64,000 bases of DNA from Sphingobacterium thalpophilum (GTDB taxonomy: Bacteria > Bacteroidota > Bacteroidia > Sphingobacteriales > Sphingobacteriaceae), in contig NZ_LR590484.1 in assembly GCF_901482695.1 (NCBI RefSeq), positions 3,782,001-3,846,000 on the forward strand, given 5' to 3'. This document shows positions 44,036 through 52,169 of the stretch, in pieces (the stretch's first letter is position 1; every line of letters begins with the position of its first letter). The notes under the pieces were generated by a model that saw only the letters and a list, made by a program, of their open reading frames with translations, made no database searches and was not told the origin of the DNA. The position numbers and the translations under genes are program-made.

Positions 44036-45433
44036 ATGAGAAGAAACACATTAATCAAGACTGTTCTAATGGTAGCGGCACTGAGCAATATTCCATTATC
44101 GTATGCGCAGTCCCATGGCGACACAGAATCAGGATGGACAAATCTTTTTGACGGAAAAACGTTAAATGGTTGGAAAGCTGTGGGCGGAAAAGCCCCTTAC
44201 ACCGTAGAAGGCGATGCTATCGTCGGGCGCATGACAAAAGGTACACCAAATTCATTTTTAATTACCGAAAAAGAATACGGCGACTTTATATTGGAACTCG
44301 ATGTTAAGCTTGAGGGTAGTCAAACGAACTCGGGAATACAGACACGGAGCCATTTGGATCCAAAAGCAAATGAAGGCCGAGGTCGCGTATATGGCCGTCA
44401 AGTTGAGATAGATCCGTCTGACCGTGCTTGGACGGGAGGTATATATGATGAAGCGCGCCGAGGCTGGCTGTATCCTTTGGATCTTAACGAAAACGCCAAG
44501 AAAGCCTACAGGCCAGAGGAATATAATCATGTACGCATTGAAGCGATTGGGGATGAACTGCGCACGTGGATCAACGATATTCCTGTATCTTATGTTGTGG
44601 ATACCATTGACCGAGCCGGTTTTATCGGTTTGCAGGTGCATAGTATTCCAGCAGAGCTTGATGGAAAGAAGGTGTATTTCAAAAATGTCAAGATTAAGAC
44701 TAGCGACCTTAGATCTAAAGGCTTTCCAAACGATATTTATATCGTGAATTTAAAACCGAATGAAATTGTGGATGCCGAAAAGAAAAAAGGTATGAAGTTA
44801 TTATTTGACGGCAAGACAAGTAACGGTTGGCGAAGTATTCATGGAGACAAATTTCCTGATCGTGGTTGGGAAGTTAAAGATGGTCAGCTGACAGTCCTGA
44901 AATCTGATGGGGGCGAATCGACGAATGGTGGCGATATCGTCACAAAGGATAAATATACTGTTTTCGACCTTTCTTTTGAATTTAAGCTCAGCGCCGGCGC
45001 CAATAGCGGGGTGAAATATTTCGTGACGCTAAAGGAGAAATCCAAGGGGTCAGCTATTGGACTGGAGTATCAGGTATTGGATGATGCACTTCATCCCGAC
45101 GCGAAATTGGGCAGAGATGGAAACCGTACTTTAGCCTCGTTGTATGATCTAATTACCTCCAATCGCGATGCACGCGCCCGCAGGCCAATCGGTGAATGGA
45201 ATCGCGGACGTATAGTCGTAACTGCTGACAATAAAGTGGAGCATTACCTAAACGGAATCAAAATGCTGACCTATGAGAGAGGTTCGAAACAATTCAGGGA
45301 TCTGGTAGCTATCAGCAAATATAAAGACTGGGAAAATTTTGGTGAAGCCAAGGAAGGATTTATCCTTTTGCAGGATCATGGAGACCGTGTTTCGTTTCGT
45401 AGTATAAAAATTAATAAGCCAAACCAACAATAA
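44036..45433 (+). CDS. tandem DUF1080 (3-keto-disaccharide hydrolase-type) secreted protein
   Basis: The protein has 465 residues and a signal peptide ending in PLSYAQ. It contains two DUF1080 domains: GWTNLFDGKTLNGWKAVGGK at about residues 33-52, with GDFILELDVKLEGSQTNSGI, and a second one beginning LLFDGKTSNGWRSIHGDKFP near 260, with FDLSFEFKLSAGANSGVKYF. Members of this family hydrolyse 3-keto-glycosides made by a Gfo/Idh/MocA oxidoreductase. The next gene, five bases on, encodes such an oxidoreductase, which supports the assignment. It is likely periplasmic. Confidence 0.85.
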   Translation: MRRNTLIKTVLMVAALSNIPLSYAQSHGDTESGWTNLFDGKTLNGWKAVGGKAPYTVEGDAIVGRMTKGTPNSFLITEKEYGDFILELDVKLEGSQTNSGIQTRSHLDPKANEGRGRVYGRQVEIDPSDRAWTGGIYDEARRGWLYPLDLNENAKKAYRPEEYNHVRIEAIGDELRTWINDIPVSYVVDTIDRAGFIGLQVHSIPAELDGKKVYFKNVKIKTSDLRSKGFPNDIYIVNLKPNEIVDAEKKKGMKLLFDGKTSNGWRSIHGDKFPDRGWEVKDGQLTVLKSDGGESTNGGDIVTKDKYTVFDLSFEFKLSAGANSGVKYFVTLKEKSKGSAIGLEYQVLDDALHPDAKLGRDGNRTLASLYDLITSNRDARARRPIGEWNRGRIVVTADNKVEHYLNGIKMLTYERGSKQFRDLVAISKYKDWENFGEAKEGFILLQDHGDRVSFRSIKINKPNQQ

Positions 45434-45438
45434 ACGAT

Positions 45439-46854
45439 ATGAACCATTATTTATCACGCAGAAGCTTTGTGAAACAATCTGTCATGGCAGCTGGCGCAGT
45501 CATGCTTTCAAATAGTGTGCTGGGTAAAGTGAGTCTTGCAAAACCCAATGAACGAGTCAACCTTGCCTGTGTGGGGTTGGGAAACCGCGCTGCGGAGATC
45601 ATAAAAGAGTTATATAAAACAGGGCTCTGTAATATTGTTGCGCTTTGCGATGTGGATCTGGGGGCTAAACACACAGAGGAGATCCTCGCGATGTTCCCTG
45701 ACGCACCTAGGTTCAGCGATTTTAGAGTGATGTTTGATAAAGTCGGTAATCAGATTGACGCTGTTAGTATCGGTACGCCTGATTTTTCCCATTTTGCCAT
45801 AACTATGCTCGCCTTGGATCTTGGTAAGCATGTTTATGTAGAGAAACCGATGGCCCGGACCTTCTTAGAAGTCGAACTTATGACTGATAAGGCACGTAGA
45901 AATCCTAAACTTGCCACGCAGATGGGAAATCAAGGGCACTCCGAGGCAAACTATTTTCAATTCAAGGCTTGGAAAGAAGCAGGTATTATCAAGGACGTAA
46001 CACGTATCGATGCCCATATGAACATGCCTCGTCGATGGCATGGCTGGAATATCAATATAAAAGGATTTCCGGCTGCAGAGACGGTGCCAGAAACGTTGGA
46101 CTGGGAGCTTTGGCAGATGCAGACTTTGGGGCATGATTATAACAAGGATTTTGTAAACGGGCAATGGCGCTGCTGGTATGACTTTGGAATGGGCGCTCTC
46201 GGAGACTGGGGTGCGCACATTTTAGATACAGCACACGAATTCCTGGACCTTGGATTGCCGACAGAAATTACCGCAGTGAAGCTGGATGGCCACAATTCCT
46301 ACTTTTTCCCCATGTCTTCCACCTTGAAATTCCACTTTCCCAAGCGAAAAAAAATGCCTGCAGTGGATATCAACTGGTATGATGGCCTGGATAACCTGCC
46401 ACCTATACCAGAGGGTTATGGCATTTCGGGGCTTGATCCCAATATTCCGGCACCGAGTACCGGAAAACTTGAGCCAGCAAAATTAAATCCCGGTAAGATC
46501 ATCTATGGAAAAGACCTGACATTCAAGGGCGGGTCTCACGCAAGTATATTACAGATTATTCCCGAGGCAAAAGCTAAAGAAATGGAAGCGCGCCTACCCG
46601 ATGTGCAAAAATCCCCTTCAAATCATTTTGCTAACTTCTTAAAAGCGTGCAGGGGAGAGGAGAGGACCAGGTCTGCTTTTGAAATAGCCGGTCCATTGAG
46701 CCAAGTATTTTGCCTGGGAGTTATCGCACAGCGACTGAATTCGAAGCTTGTTTTTGATCCGGTCAAGAAAGAAATCAGCAATGATAAATTTGCTAATGCA
46801 TTGTTGGCAGGTCCACCGCCGGCCAGAGGATGGGAACAGTATTACAAAATGTAG
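45439..46854 (+). CDS. Gfo/Idh/MocA oxidoreductase with Tat-type signal
   Basis: A 471-residue protein with SRRSFVKQSVMAAGAVML, a twin-arginine signal, at about residues 6-23. The Rossmann fold follows, with VNLACVGLGNRAAEIIKELY, the substrate strand HVYVEKPMARTFLEVELM with the EKP lysine, and a long C-terminal part with YDFGMGALGDWGAHILDTAH. It is a periplasmic NAD(P)-type dehydrogenase. With the DUF1080 gene 5 bp upstream it fits a 3-keto-glycoside route: oxidation at C3, then cleavage. A terminator lies 28 bp beyond. Confidence 0.87.
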   Translation: MNHYLSRRSFVKQSVMAAGAVMLSNSVLGKVSLAKPNERVNLACVGLGNRAAEIIKELYKTGLCNIVALCDVDLGAKHTEEILAMFPDAPRFSDFRVMFDKVGNQIDAVSIGTPDFSHFAITMLALDLGKHVYVEKPMARTFLEVELMTDKARRNPKLATQMGNQGHSEANYFQFKAWKEAGIIKDVTRIDAHMNMPRRWHGWNINIKGFPAAETVPETLDWELWQMQTLGHDYNKDFVNGQWRCWYDFGMGALGDWGAHILDTAHEFLDLGLPTEITAVKLDGHNSYFFPMSSTLKFHFPKRKKMPAVDINWYDGLDNLPPIPEGYGISGLDPNIPAPSTGKLEPAKLNPGKIIYGKDLTFKGGSHASILQIIPEAKAKEMEARLPDVQKSPSNHFANFLKACRGEERTRSAFEIAGPLSQVFCLGVIAQRLNSKLVFDPVKKEISNDKFANALLAGPPPARGWEQYYKM

Positions 46855-46881
46855 TTCGGAAACGACAACATTATACAGGTG

Positions 46882-46912
46882 AAGTGCCGGCTGCTTTCGG
46901 CCGGCACTTTAT
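46882..46912 (+). terminator. intrinsic terminator of the DUF1080-Gfo/Idh operon
   Basis: The stem AAGTGCCGGC/GCCGGCACTT has an 8-nt loop TGCTTTCG and is followed by TTATGTTTT. It closes the two-gene unit. Confidence 0.8.
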
Positions 46913-46966
46913 GTTTTACTGCTATATATTCTGTGTATTTACGAACGATGAAGGTTTGGCTCTGAC

Positions 46967-47032
46967 AAAAAAAAGGTTTTCAAACGGGGAGAATGAAAAC
47001 CTTCAATAACCAATTATAAACCTAAATTATGA
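46967..47032 (-). ncRNA. small RNA gene, copy 1 of a three-member family
   Basis: On the minus strand a promoter at 47038-47069 precedes an RNA of about 66 nt. It has two parts. The 5' part contains AUUUAGGUUUAUAAUUGG. The 3' part is a terminator hairpin, AAGGUUUUCA/UGAAAACCUU, at 46973-47003 with the C-rich loop UUCUCCCCGUU, followed by six or more U. Copies 2 and 3 are identical through the hairpin and the core, except for one base between them. There is no frame in the RNA. The core is antisense to a sequence ending in ATG that resembles the leader of SusC-type genes. I assign the RNA by promoter, conservation and terminator, not by expression. Confidence 0.7.
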
Positions 47033-47037
47033 TACCA

Positions 47038-47069
47038 CAAAGGTAAGTGTATTTATTACACTATGCAAC
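47038..47069 (-). promoter_or_regulatory. minus-strand promoter of small RNA copy 1
   Basis: On the minus strand GTTG is the -33 box (47069-47066), then a 20-bp spacer, then TACCTTTG as the -7 box (47045-47038). The spacer contains the palindrome AGTGTA-N5-TACACT (47046-47062 on the plus strand). The region beyond -33 is A/T-rich, like an UP element. Confidence 0.72.
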
Positions 47070-47407
47070 TTTATTTTTATTTTTTTTTGATGTCTCGATT
47101 TTCTATGGATAAAGCAATTAATGCAACAAATTCCAAGCATCTGTATGCTTTATGTGACATTATACACGTACCTTACGAAGTCAAACGACAAATAAGCGGC
47201 AATTCTTTCCTAATTGCATATGACAGAAAGGCGATACCAATTCAATTATCTACGACCTGTTTATCATCTAATTGAGGAAAATGCGTCAAACAATCGGATA
47301 GTAGGGGTAGGAATCTTAATTCGAACTTTTTACGACAATTACTGTAGATCTGTTACAACGAATAACTTTACATACGTGCTGAAAGCTAGATATGCTCGAT
47401 ATAGAAT
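47070..47407. other. gap between the two neighbouring small RNA genes
   Basis: The stretch has no supportable gene. Plus-strand frames at 47063-47275 and 47214-47450 have no recognisable features, and the second runs into the next RNA unit. I see no repeat apart from the two RNA units that flank it. Confidence 0.5.
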
Positions 47408-47473
47408 AAAAAAAAGGTTTTCAAACGGGGAGAATGAAAACCTTAAATAACCAATTATAAACCTAAATTATGA
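47408..47473 (-). ncRNA. small RNA gene, copy 2 of a three-member family
   Basis: It has the same plan as copy 1: an RNA of about 66 nt read leftward, core AUUUAGGUUUAUAAUUGG, then terminator hairpin AAGGUUUUCA/UGAAAACCUU at 47414-47444 with loop UUCUCCCCGUU and U8. Its promoter (47479-47510) has the best consensus of the three. It lies 441 bp from copy 1 in the same orientation, as expected for a local duplication. It ends about 200 bp before the start of the two-component system, which is on the opposite strand. Confidence 0.72.
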
Positions 47474-47478
47474 TGGTA

Positions 47479-47510
47479 CAAATATACAGTGTATTTTATA
47501 CACTTGCAAA
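47479..47510 (-). promoter_or_regulatory. minus-strand promoter of small RNA copy 2
   Basis: TTTG at -33 (47510-47507), a 20-bp spacer, and TATATTTG at -7 (47486-47479) match the Bacteroidota consensus fully. The spacer carries AGTGTA-N5-TACACT (47488-47504), as in copy 1. An A/T-rich tract lies beyond. Confidence 0.78.
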
Positions 47511-47673
47511 TTTTTTTTAAAATCTAATAAAAAAATAGTTGAGGCGCTATTAGGGTTGTTGCCCATCTTGCCGTTGAATACTGGTGGACTTTATCGGTAA
47601 TTTTGTATACTTGTAAGATCTCATCATGGGATATAGCAATTAATAATTTCTTTTTTGTATAAAGAGTTTGTCT

Positions 47674-48354
47674 ATGCAGATACTTTTAGTGGAAGATGAT
47701 CGTCGTATCAGCAGCTTTGTTGTGAAGGGCCTCGAGGAAATGGGGTATCAGGTGATCTTAGTGGAATCTGCAGAAGCTGCCAGGGAGTGGATTAGCGCCG
47801 ATTCGGTGGATATAATCGTGCTTGATGTCATGTTGCCGGGTATTGACGGGATTCAGTTTACCAAAATGATACGTTATCGAAAAAATCGGATTCCGATTTT
47901 GATTTTAAGCGCGCTCAGTGAAGTCGAGGACAAGGTGGAGGCGCTGGAGAGCGGAGCAGACGACTATTTAGTCAAACCTTTTGCTTTCAAAGAACTGGTT
48001 AGCCGTATTCGGGCCCTAGTCCGGAGAGATGGTTATAAGAGCATGACCAAACAGAATTTGATTGAAATTCGTAATCTTAAAATAGATCTTGAGAAATATG
48101 AGGTATATAGGAATGGCAAACTTGTTGACTTGTCTCCCAAAGAATTTAAGCTGTTTAAATTTTTAATTGAAAACCGTGATAAAACGCTTTCGCGTACAGC
48201 CATACTTCAGGCTGTCTGGGGAATTGATTTCGACAATAATACTAACGTAGTTGATGTATATGTATCCTATCTTAGAGGCAAGATCGACCCTGATGGCGAG
48301 GCTTCATTGATCAAGACAGTCAAAGGTGTGGGGTACATGCTTAAAACGGATTAA
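47674..48354 (+). CDS. OmpR-type response regulator
   Basis: The product has 226 residues from ATG 47674. The receiver domain has MQILLVEDDRRISSFVVKGL (acidic pocket), IIVLDVMLPGIDGIQFTKMI with the phosphorylated aspartate near residue 51, and DDYLVKPFAF with the lysine. The winged-helix effector has LSPKEFKLFKFLIENRDKTL and VDVYVSYLRGKIDPDGE, ending KTVKGVGYMLKTD. It pairs with the kinase two bases downstream and precedes an efflux operon, so it most likely controls that operon. Confidence 0.93.
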   Translation: MQILLVEDDRRISSFVVKGLEEMGYQVILVESAEAAREWISADSVDIIVLDVMLPGIDGIQFTKMIRYRKNRIPILILSALSEVEDKVEALESGADDYLVKPFAFKELVSRIRALVRRDGYKSMTKQNLIEIRNLKIDLEKYEVYRNGKLVDLSPKEFKLFKFLIENRDKTLSRTAILQAVWGIDFDNNTNVVDVYVSYLRGKIDPDGEASLIKTVKGVGYMLKTD

Positions 48355-48356
48355 TT

Positions 48357-49703
48357 ATGAATCTGAAGACCAGACTGGCTTTTTTCTCATCCCTGGCGAT
48401 TGCTATTATATTTGGACTGGCAGCGATAGTCATTTACTGGTTATTTTACAATTCGTCGGAACGATACCTTATAAATTCGCTTGAAAAAAACGCAAAAATT
48501 GCGGGTATTTATTATCTGGAGGCGGATGAGCAGAGTCCCTTAAAACATCAGGAGTCCAAAAAACAATACGAAAGCCTTGTCAAACGGGCGATGGTAGCGG
48601 TTTTTAATGCTGAAGGTAAGATAAGCTACGGTGGTCTTCGTCAAGACAACGAAATTGAGCTGGATCTGCTCGCACGACTAAAGAGGGAAAAGACTATTTA
48701 TTTTAAAACAGACGATAACTTTTATTTTGGACTGTATTATCCCGACAATCAGGGGGATTTTTTTGTTTTTGTTAAGGAGCCAAAAACCGATTTCAATCAC
48801 CAATTAAACCGTTTGCTCATCACACTCACACTAGTCTTCTTTGTGGCATGGATCAGTATAATATTATTTTCAATCTGGCTCGGAAAATATGCTTACTTGC
48901 CGATCCGGAATGTTATTCACGAAATTCGAAACAAGGACCTTAATACTATACAACAACCGCTTACTGTTGTTAAGAGTAAAGATGAACTGCAGGATCTCGT
49001 AGAAAGTTATAATGCGCTCCTACGAAGAATCAGTGAGAACATGATCATCCGCAGGAACTTTGTGAGTTATGTTTCGCATGAATTCCGCACGCCGTTAGCG
49101 GGTATTTTGGGATCAATGGAAGTGTTTGGGGGCAAGGCCAGAAGTCCGGAAGAATACGAGGAGCTGGTAAACACCATCACCGAACATGTCAATTTTTTGA
49201 ATAACTTGATCAGCAATTTTTTACTCTTAACGGAAGATCGGACAGTGGGGCGGTCACAAGAGGTATTTCGAATTGATGAGATTGTGTGGGATCTCGTAGC
49301 CAAGTTTAAACAGACATTTCAAATTCCGATAAGGATAGATGTGCAGGTAAGTGATCCAATGTATTTTAACTGTCGTGGGAACAAAATGCTCATCGCTTTA
49401 TCACTTTCTAATCTGATCGAAAATGGGCTGAAGTATGGAAATGGTAAAGAAGTGCTCGTGCGGTTAATGACATTGTCGGATCGGCTTTCATTGCAGATTA
49501 TTGATCATGGTATCGGTATTCCGCCTGCCGAACTGGAAGCGATAAAACAAACTTTCTACCGTGCCTCCAACGTAGGTGAGATCAAGGGCAGTGGTATCGG
49601 ATTATCCTTTGCGCAGATCGTTTTTAAAGACCAGGGAGTAGAATTTGAGATTGATTCGGATGATTCCGGAACTACCGTTTCACTTTTCTTTCCAAAACTC
49701 TAA
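48357..49703 (+). CDS. sensor histidine kinase of the efflux operon
   Basis: A 448-residue membrane kinase. Transmembrane segments lie at about 8-29 and 147-170 and enclose a periplasmic sensor of about 120 residues. A HAMP domain follows, then the H-box FVSYVSHEFRTPLAGI with the phosphorylated histidine near residue 241, N-box LSNLIENGLKYG, and G-boxes IIDHGIGIP and IKGSGIGLSFAQI. It starts two bases after the regulator. The pairing with an HME-type RND pump suggests it senses a metal (copper, silver, zinc or cobalt group), but the ligand cannot be read from sequence. Confidence 0.93.
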   Translation: MNLKTRLAFFSSLAIAIIFGLAAIVIYWLFYNSSERYLINSLEKNAKIAGIYYLEADEQSPLKHQESKKQYESLVKRAMVAVFNAEGKISYGGLRQDNEIELDLLARLKREKTIYFKTDDNFYFGLYYPDNQGDFFVFVKEPKTDFNHQLNRLLITLTLVFFVAWISIILFSIWLGKYAYLPIRNVIHEIRNKDLNTIQQPLTVVKSKDELQDLVESYNALLRRISENMIIRRNFVSYVSHEFRTPLAGILGSMEVFGGKARSPEEYEELVNTITEHVNFLNNLISNFLLLTEDRTVGRSQEVFRIDEIVWDLVAKFKQTFQIPIRIDVQVSDPMYFNCRGNKMLIALSLSNLIENGLKYGNGKEVLVRLMTLSDRLSLQIIDHGIGIPPAELEAIKQTFYRASNVGEIKGSGIGLSFAQIVFKDQGVEFEIDSDDSGTTVSLFFPKL

Positions 49704-49793
49704 TCGTTCTCTAACCTTTTCTAATCAAACTTTAATTTATCTTAAAGTCATCTGTAATCTTGGTCGTTTAGTTTTGTGCAAAATCAGAACAAC

Positions 49794-51068
49794 GTGAGAA
49801 AAATACAGATTGCATTAATTTTTTTTCTTGGATTCAATAGTTATCTATCCGCTCAGGAACCAAGGACAGATTGCCTGACGAAATCGCAGGTGGAGCAGCT
49901 GTTTCTCGAGCACAACTTGACGTTGCTGGCCAAGCGCTTTCATCTTAAACAAGCAGAAGCTGCTATATTGCAGGCAAAGCTATGGCCCAACCCGACAGTC
50001 TCCATTTCGGAGGTTAACCTTTGGAAAAATCCATCCAGTGAATCTTTTTCGTCACTCATAGGAAATTATGGCAAATATCAGCAAGTCGCACTGGAGCTGG
50101 AACAGACGATCGAAACAGCCGGAAAACGAAAGAAAAGAGTCCAATTGCAGCTCCTGGAAAAAGAAGACAGCAGACTTCAATTTGAAGAGTTGCTCCGGAA
50201 CCTTCGTTATGATCTCCGAAACCAAATGCTGGATTTGCAGGTGATGCAGGCGAAAGAGCGGTTATACAATGGTCAGATGGAGATATTTGAACGGATCAGT
50301 GCATCTTATCAGCACCAATGGAAGGAGGGGAACGTGAGTGAAATGGATTACCTGCGTATCCAAAGTGAGGCGACGGCCTTTAGGAATAAGCTCGCCGAAA
50401 TCCATCAAGAAAAGATAGAGAAAATAAACGCAGTTGCACAATACCTCGGTGATCAGGCTAAGATGCTTTGCATCACCGACACATTGAGTTTGCCGGATTT
50501 TGTCCAAGCTAAACCAGGCGAATGGAAGCTGACAGCACTCGAAAATAGGAGCGACTACAAAATGGTTCGCAATGAACTAGAAAAGGGAAAAGCGCAGTTC
50601 GAAATAGAGCGGGCGGAACGGGTCCCTAATCTACAAGTATCCATGAATTACGACCGTGGCGGAAATATCATGCGCGATTTTGTGGGATTCGGTGTAAGCA
50701 TGGATCTTCCGCTGTTTAACCGTAATCAGGGCAATATCAAAATCGCCCAGCTGGAAATTGAAAAGAAAAAAGTCGAAGCCGAGCAGTTCCGTCTTGACAT
50801 CGAACGGGAAATAGATTTTTTAACAGCGCGTCTTGGTGCTCTCGAGACAAGCCTGAAATCCACCGATAGCACCTTTGCCCAAAGGTTGGATACTGCTCTT
50901 GAGCGCTACGTACGCAACTTTCAGCAAAAGAGACTTACCATCGTCGAATTTACGGATTTCATCAACAATTATATGGAAAACAAAGAGGCAATTCTTGAAC
51001 GTTGTGCGAAATATCTTCAGTATAAAGAAGAACTCATTTATTTAATTGGAAAGGATATATTAGAATGA
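49794..51068 (+). CDS. TolC-family outer membrane efflux protein (CusC/CzcC-like)
   Basis: The product has about 424 residues from GTG 49794 (VRKIQIALIFFLGFNSYLSAQ is a good signal peptide); GTG 49776 is an alternative. A -7 box TAGTTTTG at 49769-49776 supports the later start. Long coiled-coil helices (LKQAEAAILQAKLWPNPTVS and VELEQTIETAGKRKKRVQLQ) and repeated halves are typical of TolC trimer subunits. It overlaps the next gene by four bases. It forms the outer duct of the tripartite pump. Confidence 0.87.
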   Translation: MRKIQIALIFFLGFNSYLSAQEPRTDCLTKSQVEQLFLEHNLTLLAKRFHLKQAEAAILQAKLWPNPTVSISEVNLWKNPSSESFSSLIGNYGKYQQVALELEQTIETAGKRKKRVQLQLLEKEDSRLQFEELLRNLRYDLRNQMLDLQVMQAKERLYNGQMEIFERISASYQHQWKEGNVSEMDYLRIQSEATAFRNKLAEIHQEKIEKINAVAQYLGDQAKMLCITDTLSLPDFVQAKPGEWKLTALENRSDYKMVRNELEKGKAQFEIERAERVPNLQVSMNYDRGGNIMRDFVGFGVSMDLPLFNRNQGNIKIAQLEIEKKKVEAEQFRLDIEREIDFLTARLGALETSLKSTDSTFAQRLDTALERYVRNFQQKRLTIVEFTDFINNYMENKEAILERCAKYLQYKEELIYLIGKDILE

Positions 51069-52168
51069 AGCGTTACCGAGCACTATACTTCGTCTTTTTT
51101 GTAGGTTTACTAATAGCTTGTCAATCCGAACAGGAAAACGAGAAGTCTGACAGACAGATGAAAAGATTTTGTCTGAACGACGATTTCAAGCAGCACATTA
51201 AAATCGATTCGATTCGAAAAAGAGCTGTCTCCGAACAGATCGCTTTAAATGGGGCGGTACAATACGACCAAGACGAGCTCGCTGTACTAAAGACACCGGT
51301 TCAGGGGATTGTGCAATCTGTGGCGGTGAAGATGGGGGACTTTGTCACGAAGGGACAAGTATTGATTACACTAAAAGGTACTTCCGTTAATGACCTTGCA
51401 AAGGATCTACGCGAATTGGAAAACAGCAGGCGGCTGGTCGTTAGTAAGCTGAATACCTTGCGGAGCATGCTCAAAGATGGCATGGCCTCCCAGCGCGAAG
51501 TGGATGAAATGGAAAACGAATTGAAAGCTGCGAATATAGGCATCCAGCATGTGAAGTCAAATATGCAATTGCTCAACGGATCATCAGAAAACGGAACTTT
51601 TTATATCAGGGCTCCGAAATCGGGATATATAGTCGATAAGAAAGTCAGTCCGGGTATGACAGTGGATGACAATGTCGATCTATTGTCCGTCAGCAATCTG
51701 AATGAAGTATGGGTAGCAGTTAACATCTACGCTAATAATTTACCATTTGTCAAAAACGGGGCTCGGGTCAGGGTGACCACTTTAGCCTATAAAGGCGAAT
51801 ACTTTGAAGGGTATATTGATCAGATCGCCAATTTTTTTGATCCAGATGAACGTGTTGTTAAAGCGAGGGTAAAAATGGCGAACAAAGATTTAAGGCTGAA
51901 GCCGGGGATGAGCGTGGATGTTTTTGTTGAAAAAGCTTCGGCGAGCAGCGGGCGGTTGTTATTAGCTATTCCGAAGGATGCTATCATCTTGTATAATAAC
52001 CAGAATTATGTGGTGACATACAGAGGCGATTGCGAGATGTCGGTCAAACCGGTCGTTATTGTTTCTGAAAATGAGAGCTATGCGTTTGTGGAGGATGGAC
52101 TGCAGGAAGGAGACCGTGTGCTTACTGAAAATGAACTGATTGTGTTTGATGAATTGATGAGTAGATAG
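51065..52168 (+). CDS. RND periplasmic adaptor subunit (CusB/CzcB-like), lipoprotein
   Basis: A 367-residue membrane-fusion protein with a lipoprotein signal (VGLLIACQS, cysteine near 19). The order is barrel-sandwich lipoyl half (VKTPVQGIVQSVAVKMGDFV at about 75-95), alpha-hairpin (RRLVVSKLNTLRSMLKDGMA), second lipoyl half (FYIRAPKSGYIVDKKVSPGM at about 179-198), and beta-barrel with VARVKMANKDLRLKPGMSVD. It links the pump to the duct. It overlaps the TolC gene by four bases and ends two bases before the pump. Confidence 0.9.
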   Translation: MKRYRALYFVFFVGLLIACQSEQENEKSDRQMKRFCLNDDFKQHIKIDSIRKRAVSEQIALNGAVQYDQDELAVLKTPVQGIVQSVAVKMGDFVTKGQVLITLKGTSVNDLAKDLRELENSRRLVVSKLNTLRSMLKDGMASQREVDEMENELKAANIGIQHVKSNMQLLNGSSENGTFYIRAPKSGYIVDKKVSPGMTVDDNVDLLSVSNLNEVWVAVNIYANNLPFVKNGARVRVTTLAYKGEYFEGYIDQIANFFDPDERVVKARVKMANKDLRLKPGMSVDVFVEKASASSGRLLLAIPKDAIILYNNQNYVVTYRGDCEMSVKPVVIVSENESYAFVEDGLQEGDRVLTENELIVFDELMSR

Positions 52169-52169
52169 C

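Noticed and set aside
46967..47069. The repeat at 46.97, 47.41 and 62.18 kb read on the plus strand as leader peptides or truncated SusC genes starting at the conserved ATG
   Set aside because: The frames after the ATG stop at once in copies 1 and 3 and differ in copy 2. The hairpin has its T tract only on the minus strand, where promoter and terminator both fit.
47063..47450. Small plus-strand frames of 70 and 78 codons between the RNA genes
   Set aside because: They have no recognisable features and one runs through the terminator and promoter of RNA copy 2.
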